A stretch of DNA of 9,112 nt. Source: Alphaproteobacteria bacterium (GTDB lineage: Bacteria; Pseudomonadota; Alphaproteobacteria; Rickettsiales; RI-342). Made by a program: the position numbers and the translations under genes. Below the pieces are notes generated by a model. That model ran no database searches and was not told the origin of the DNA. It was given only the letters and a program-made list of their open reading frames with translations. The stretch is from the NCBI GenBank assembly GCA_020851915.1, contig JADZBT010000024.1, forward strand, positions 1 through 9,112. The letters are read 5' to 3'. The first letter of the stretch is position 1. Each line of letters starts with the position of its first letter. Below, in pieces: positions 6,078 through 9,112 of this stretch.

Positions 6078-6115
6078 CGCCATTGTCATAAAATCTTCAT
6101 CTAAAATCGCGCGCG

Positions 6116-6184
6116 TTAACCATTTATACATCTTCGTTAGAGGGTTTGTTAACCACTGGCTGGTATCTTTTAAGCATAGATACC
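6116..6184 (+). promoter_or_regulatory. Leader of the lipoprotein gene: two TTAACC boxes and a GGTATC dyad
   Basis: TTAACCAT (6116-6123) and TTAACC (6149-6154) lie 33 bases apart, and an inverted pair GGTATC (6162-6167) / GATACC (6179-6184) lies nearer the gene. TTAACCAT is the half-site form described for the alphaproteobacterial cell-cycle regulator CtrA. Binding here is inferred from the motif only. The dyad could be an operator or a short 5'-leader hairpin. Confidence 0.35.
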
Positions 6185-6206
6185 CCTTCATAATACGAGG
6201 TGTGCC

Positions 6207-6617
6207 ATGTGGAAAAAAACCGTTGTGATATGTAGTGCAGCCCTGATGCTCGGAGCATGCTCCGGCGTGAAATCCGCGCAAGTGGAACCGGTGAAGCCTA
6301 CCGACAAGCAGCTCTCCTGCACCGACATCGAGCTTGAGATCAACGAGGCTAAATTCTGGCGCGACAAGGCCGATGCCAATCGCGGCCTCAACCTGCGTAA
6401 CGTGGTGCATCCGCTGGGCTACGGCTCGACGTTAATGAGCTCCGCCGATGCCATGGATTCCGCTGAAACGCGCATCGCGTATCTCCAACAGATATATAAT
6501 ATCCGCCATTGCGCGGAGATGCAGAATCAGGCGGTAAATTACCGCTACCAACAGCGCCCGGCCTATGATACACCTGCCTCCTACAGTAGTTCGCAAGGTT
6601 ATCCAAGGCAGTTCTAA
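6207..6617 (+). CDS. Conserved-looking lipoprotein of unknown function
   Basis: A 136-residue predicted lipoprotein. The first 18 residues form a lipoprotein signal: MWKK, a hydrophobic stretch, and the lipobox LGAC with the lipidated Cys18. The residue after it is Ser, which favours outer-membrane sorting by the usual +2 rule. The mature part has a helical, charged middle (DIELEINEAKFWRDKADANRG, about 40-60) and an amphipathic stretch (MDSAETRIAYLQQIYNIRHC). Two cysteines, 38 and 102, could form a disulfide in the periplasm. The Tyr/Gln/Ser-rich tail is probably disordered. The ATG has GAGG 6 bases upstream. I recognise similar small lipoproteins in alphaproteobacteria but no assigned function. 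The stop is 9 bases before the likely polA start, so the genes are probably co-transcribed. Confidence 0.88.
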   Translation: MWKKTVVICSAALMLGACSGVKSAQVEPVKPTDKQLSCTDIELEINEAKFWRDKADANRGLNLRNVVHPLGYGSTLMSSADAMDSAETRIAYLQQIYNIRHCAEMQNQAVNYRYQQRPAYDTPASYSSSQGYPRQF

Positions 6618-6626
6618 GAGGGCATC

Positions 6627-9112
6627 ATCACCACCGTAGCCACCCCCGCCGGAGCGACCGCCTCCGGGCCGCGCCGCTTGTATCTGGTGGACGGGTCCGG
6701 CTTCATTTTCCGCGCCTATCATTCACTGCCGCCGCTGACCCGTCCTGACGGCACGCCGGTGGGCGCGGTGTATGGCTTCACCAACATGCTGCTGAAGTTA
6801 TTTGACGGGCTGCATGCCGATTATGCGGCGGTGATATTCGATGCCGCGCGCAAGACCTTCCGCAACGATATTTATCCCGAATACAAGGCGCATCGCCCGC
6901 CCGCACCGGAAGACCTCATCCCGCAATTCCCGCTGGTGCGCGAGGCGACGGTGGCGCTGGGATTGCCCGCTATCGAGATGGAAGGGTTCGAGGCCGACGA
7001 CATCATCGCCACCTATGCGAAGCAGGGCAGGGAACAGGGATTCGAGGTGGTCATCGTGTCTTCGGACAAAGACCTGATGCAGCTCATCACCGACGGCGTG
7101 GCGCTCTATGACGCGATGAAATCCAAACGCATCGGCGAGGCTGAGGTGCTGGAGAAATTCGGCGTGCCGCCGTCGCGGGTGGTGGACGCGCAGGCGCTCA
7201 TCGGCGATTCGTCCGACAATGTGCCGGGCATCCCCGGCATCGGCCCCAAGACGGCAGCGGAGCTTATCAATACCTTCGGCAGCCTCGATGCGGTGCTCGA
7301 ACGTGCCGGTGAAATAAAGCAGCAGAAACGCCGCGAGAACATCATCGCCAATGCCGACAAGGCGCGCATGTCACGCGCGCTGGTGAAATTGCGCGATGAC
7401 GTGCCGCTGCCCATCACTATCGATGCAATGGAAGTGAAGCCGCCGAATGCGGAGCAGTTCATCCGCTTCGCCGAGGCGCAAGGATTCAAGGCGCTGATCG
7501 CGCAGTTCCAGAAAAAGATGGGGGTAATTCCTCCCCCCGCAGGGGGGAGGTTAGGAGGGGGGCATGATAATGCACCTGCTTCTCATGCCGGCCCCCCTCC
7601 CATCCTCCTCCCTGCGGGGGGAGGGGTTCCCCGTGATTACCGGCTCGTGCAGGATGTGGCAACGCTCACGCGCTGGATCGCGGAGGCCCGTGCGGCGGGC
7701 TGGGTCGCGTTCGATACGGAAACGACCTCGCTCGACGCCAAGAGCGCGGCGCTGGTGGGGTTCTCGCTGTGTATCGAACCGGGCAAGGCGTGTTATGTCC
7801 CGGTCGGGCATACGCAACCACAGGCGCAGGCGAATCTGTTCGGCGAGGTGGAAGACGCAAAAAACACAAAGCCGCTGAAGCAGATACCGCGCGATGAGGC
7901 ACTGGCACTGTTGAAGCCGCTACTGGAAGACGCGTCGGTGCTGAAGATCGGGCAGAACATCAAATACGATATGCTGGTGCTGCGGCAATATGGGGTGAAT
8001 ATCTCCCCCGTGGACGACACGATGCTGCTCTCCTATGTGCTCGATTCTGCGCTGCACCGGCATAATATGGATGAGCTGTCGGAGCGGACTCTGGGTATCA
8101 AGCCGATCGCTTATAAAGATGTGACGGGCACAGGTAAAAGCCAGATATCCTTCGCCGAGGTGTCGCTCGATAAAGCCTGCGATTATGCGGCGGAGGATGC
8201 CGACATCACATTGCAACTGCATCGGGTGCTGAAGCCGCGCCTGCTCGCCGAGCATATGGTCACGGTCTATGAACGGCTGGAGCGGCCGCTGATCCCTGTG
8301 CTGGTGGCGATGGAAGATGCAGGAGTGAAGGTGGATAAGGCGGTGCTGGCCGATCTGTCGCGCGATTTCTCCGTCCGAATCGCGGCGCTGGAGAAAGAGA
8401 TATACGCGCTGGCGGGGCGCGAATTCACCATCGGTTCGCCCAAGCAACTGGGTGAGGTGTTGTTCGACGAGTTGAAACTCGGTGACGGCAAGAAGGGCAA
8501 ATCCGGATCCTATGGCACGGGCGCGGATATTCTCGAGGAGCTGGCGGAGGAGGGGCATGCGTTCCCCGCGAAGGTGCTGGAGTGGCGGCAGTTCAGCAAG
8601 CTCAAGAGTACCTATACCGACGCGCTCATCGCGCAGATACATCCGAAGACGGGCCGCGTGCATACCAGTTATGCGATGGCGATCACGTCCACGGGGCGGC
8701 TTAGCTCTACCGATCCGAATTTGCAGAATATCCCCATCCGTACCGAGGAGGGGCGCAAGATACGCAAAGCCTTCATTGCAGAGCAGGGAAATGTATTGTT
8801 ATCCGCCGATTATTCGCAGATCGAGCTGCGCTTGCTGGCGGACATGGCGGGAATCGATACGCTGAAGGAGGCATTCCGCCACGGCGCGGATATTCATGCG
8901 CTCACCGCGCATCAGGTGTTCGGCGTGCCGCTCGCGCAGGTGGACGCCGACCTGCGTCGCAAGGCCAAGACCATCAATTTCGGTATCATATACGGCATGA
9001 GCGCTTTCGGGCTTGCGGCGCAGCTGGGCATCGGGCGGCAGGAGTCGGCGGCCTATATCGAAGCCTATTTAGCGCAATATCCCGGCATCCGCGCCTATAT
9101 GGAAAAGACCAA
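6627..9112 (+). CDS. polA: DNA polymerase I (3' end outside window), with an in-frame palindromic insertion
   Basis: Repairs DNA and processes Okazaki fragments. The frame is open from 6618 to the window end, about 828 codons; roughly the last 115 residues, with motif C, are missing. Residue numbers count from 6627. The 5' nuclease domain (to ~300) has LVDGSGFIFRAYHSLPPL, GFEADDIIATYA, VSSDKDL and GDSSDNVPGIPGIGPKTA. The proofreading domain has Exo I DTE (Asp363, Glu365), Exo II NIKYD (Asp448) and Exo III YAAED (Asp524), all intact. The polymerase has motif A DYSQIELR (Asp728) and motif B RRKAKTINFGIIYG (Lys781, Phe785, Tyr789). No ATG precedes the conserved LYLVDG. ATC at 6627, five bases after GAGG, gives a natural MTTVATPAG-like start; TTG at 6678 is the alternative but has no SD. 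A palindromic repeat adds about 33 residues near 302-334. Confidence 0.95.
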   Translation, partial: MTTVATPAGATASGPRRLYLVDGSGFIFRAYHSLPPLTRPDGTPVGAVYGFTNMLLKLFDGLHADYAAVIFDAARKTFRNDIYPEYKAHRPPAPEDLIPQFPLVREATVALGLPAIEMEGFEADDIIATYAKQGREQGFEVVIVSSDKDLMQLITDGVALYDAMKSKRIGEAEVLEKFGVPPSRVVDAQALIGDSSDNVPGIPGIGPKTAAELINTFGSLDAVLERAGEIKQQKRRENIIANADKARMSRALVKLRDDVPLPITIDAMEVKPPNAEQFIRFAEAQGFKALIAQFQKKMGVIPPPAGGRLGGGHDNAPASHAGPPPILLPAGGGVPRDYRLVQDVATLTRWIAEARAAGWVAFDTETTSLDAKSAALVGFSLCIEPGKACYVPVGHTQPQAQANLFGEVEDAKNTKPLKQIPRDEALALLKPLLEDASVLKIGQNIKYDMLVLRQYGVNISPVDDTMLLSYVLDSALHRHNMDELSERTLGIKPIAYKDVTGTGKSQISFAEVSLDKACDYAAEDADITLQLHRVLKPRLLAEHMVTVYERLERPLIPVLVAMEDAGVKVDKAVLADLSRDFSVRIAALEKEIYALAGREFTIGSPKQLGEVLFDELKLGDGKKGKSGSYGTGADILEELAEEGHAFPAKVLEWRQFSKLKSTYTDALIAQIHPKTGRVHTSYAMAITSTGRLSSTDPNLQNIPIRTEEGRKIRKAFIAEQGNVLLSADYSQIELRLLADMAGIDTLKEAFRHGADIHALTAHQVFGVPLAQVDADLRRKAKTINFGIIYGMSAFGLAAQLGIGRQESAAYIEAYLAQYPGIRAYMEKT
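7530..7626. repeat. Palindromic element R4 inside polA
   Basis: Left arm about 7530-7567, right arm about 7584-7626, roughly complementary with a few mismatches; each arm holds a smaller G/C-run dyad (CCCCCCGCAGGGGGG on the left, CCTCCCTGCGGGGGGAGG on the right). Inner ends are GGCATGA and TCATGCC around a 16-base loop. It runs through polA without a stop or frame change, encoding a Gly/Pro/Ala-rich segment (PPPAGGRLGGG ... PAGGG) between the 5' nuclease and proofreading domains. The stem sequences differ from R1-R3. Similar C/G-run repeats are common between genes in alphaproteobacteria; lying inside a coding gene is the odd part. Confidence 0.85.

Noticed and set aside
7527..7634. Frameshift or pseudogene break in polA at the palindrome
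   Set aside because: Codon-by-codon reading through the element shows no stop and the same frame on both sides, with all proofreading and polymerase motifs intact downstream.
7920..8663. 247-codon minus-strand frame opposite polA
   Set aside because: Antisense shadow of conserved PolI exonuclease and polymerase sequence.
1..9112. Defence island, toxin-antitoxin pair, prophage or insertion sequence
   Set aside because: No transposase, integrase, nuclease-toxin or phage gene is present; the single HTH gene has no toxin partner beside it.

Overview
The window reads as chromosomal sequence from an alphaproteobacterium. The coding DNA is GC-rich. The bolA / J-domain / cobS neighbourhood, the NDUFS6-like CHCC zinc-finger protein and several dyad-symmetric intergenic repeats with GTCAT...ATGAC ends all fit that class. 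I cannot name a genus. There is no phage, transposase, CRISPR array, tRNA or rRNA. Ten genes are supported; argG (left) and polA (right) run off the edges.

Layout. (1) 1-1020, plus strand: the C-terminal ~85% of argininosuccinate synthase (argG). (2) 1099-4189, minus strand, read right to left: a Cro/C1-type HTH regulator, a J-domain protein with an N-terminal Cys cluster, the AAA+ protein CobS, translation initiation factor IF-1 (infA) and the nucleotide pyrophosphatase Maf. Three palindromic repeats fill the gaps: between argG and maf, between infA and cobS, and between cobS and the J-domain gene. (3) 4190-4487: an AT-rich divergent intergenic region with nested inverted repeats, the best candidate here for an operator or small structured RNA. 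(4) 4488-9112, plus strand: bolA, a secreted lytic transglycosylase, a 58-residue CHCC zinc-finger protein, a lipoprotein of unknown function, and DNA polymerase I (polA), cut off after motif B.

The genes are mostly housekeeping: arginine synthesis, translation initiation, nucleotide clean-up, iron-sulfur/thiol biology (BolA), peptidoglycan cutting and DNA repair. I see no dedicated new system. The unusual material lies in small structure. A G/C-rich palindromic repeat of about 100 bases is embedded in frame inside polA, in the linker between the 5' nuclease and 3'-5' exonuclease domains. polA has no ATG at its expected start, and an ATC after a good Shine-Dalgarno is the best candidate. One intergenic repeat is a hybrid of two arm types. 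The maf ribosome-binding site lies in a hairpin just past the infA stop. The XRE-bolA gap carries a 24-base near-perfect palindrome inside a second inverted repeat.
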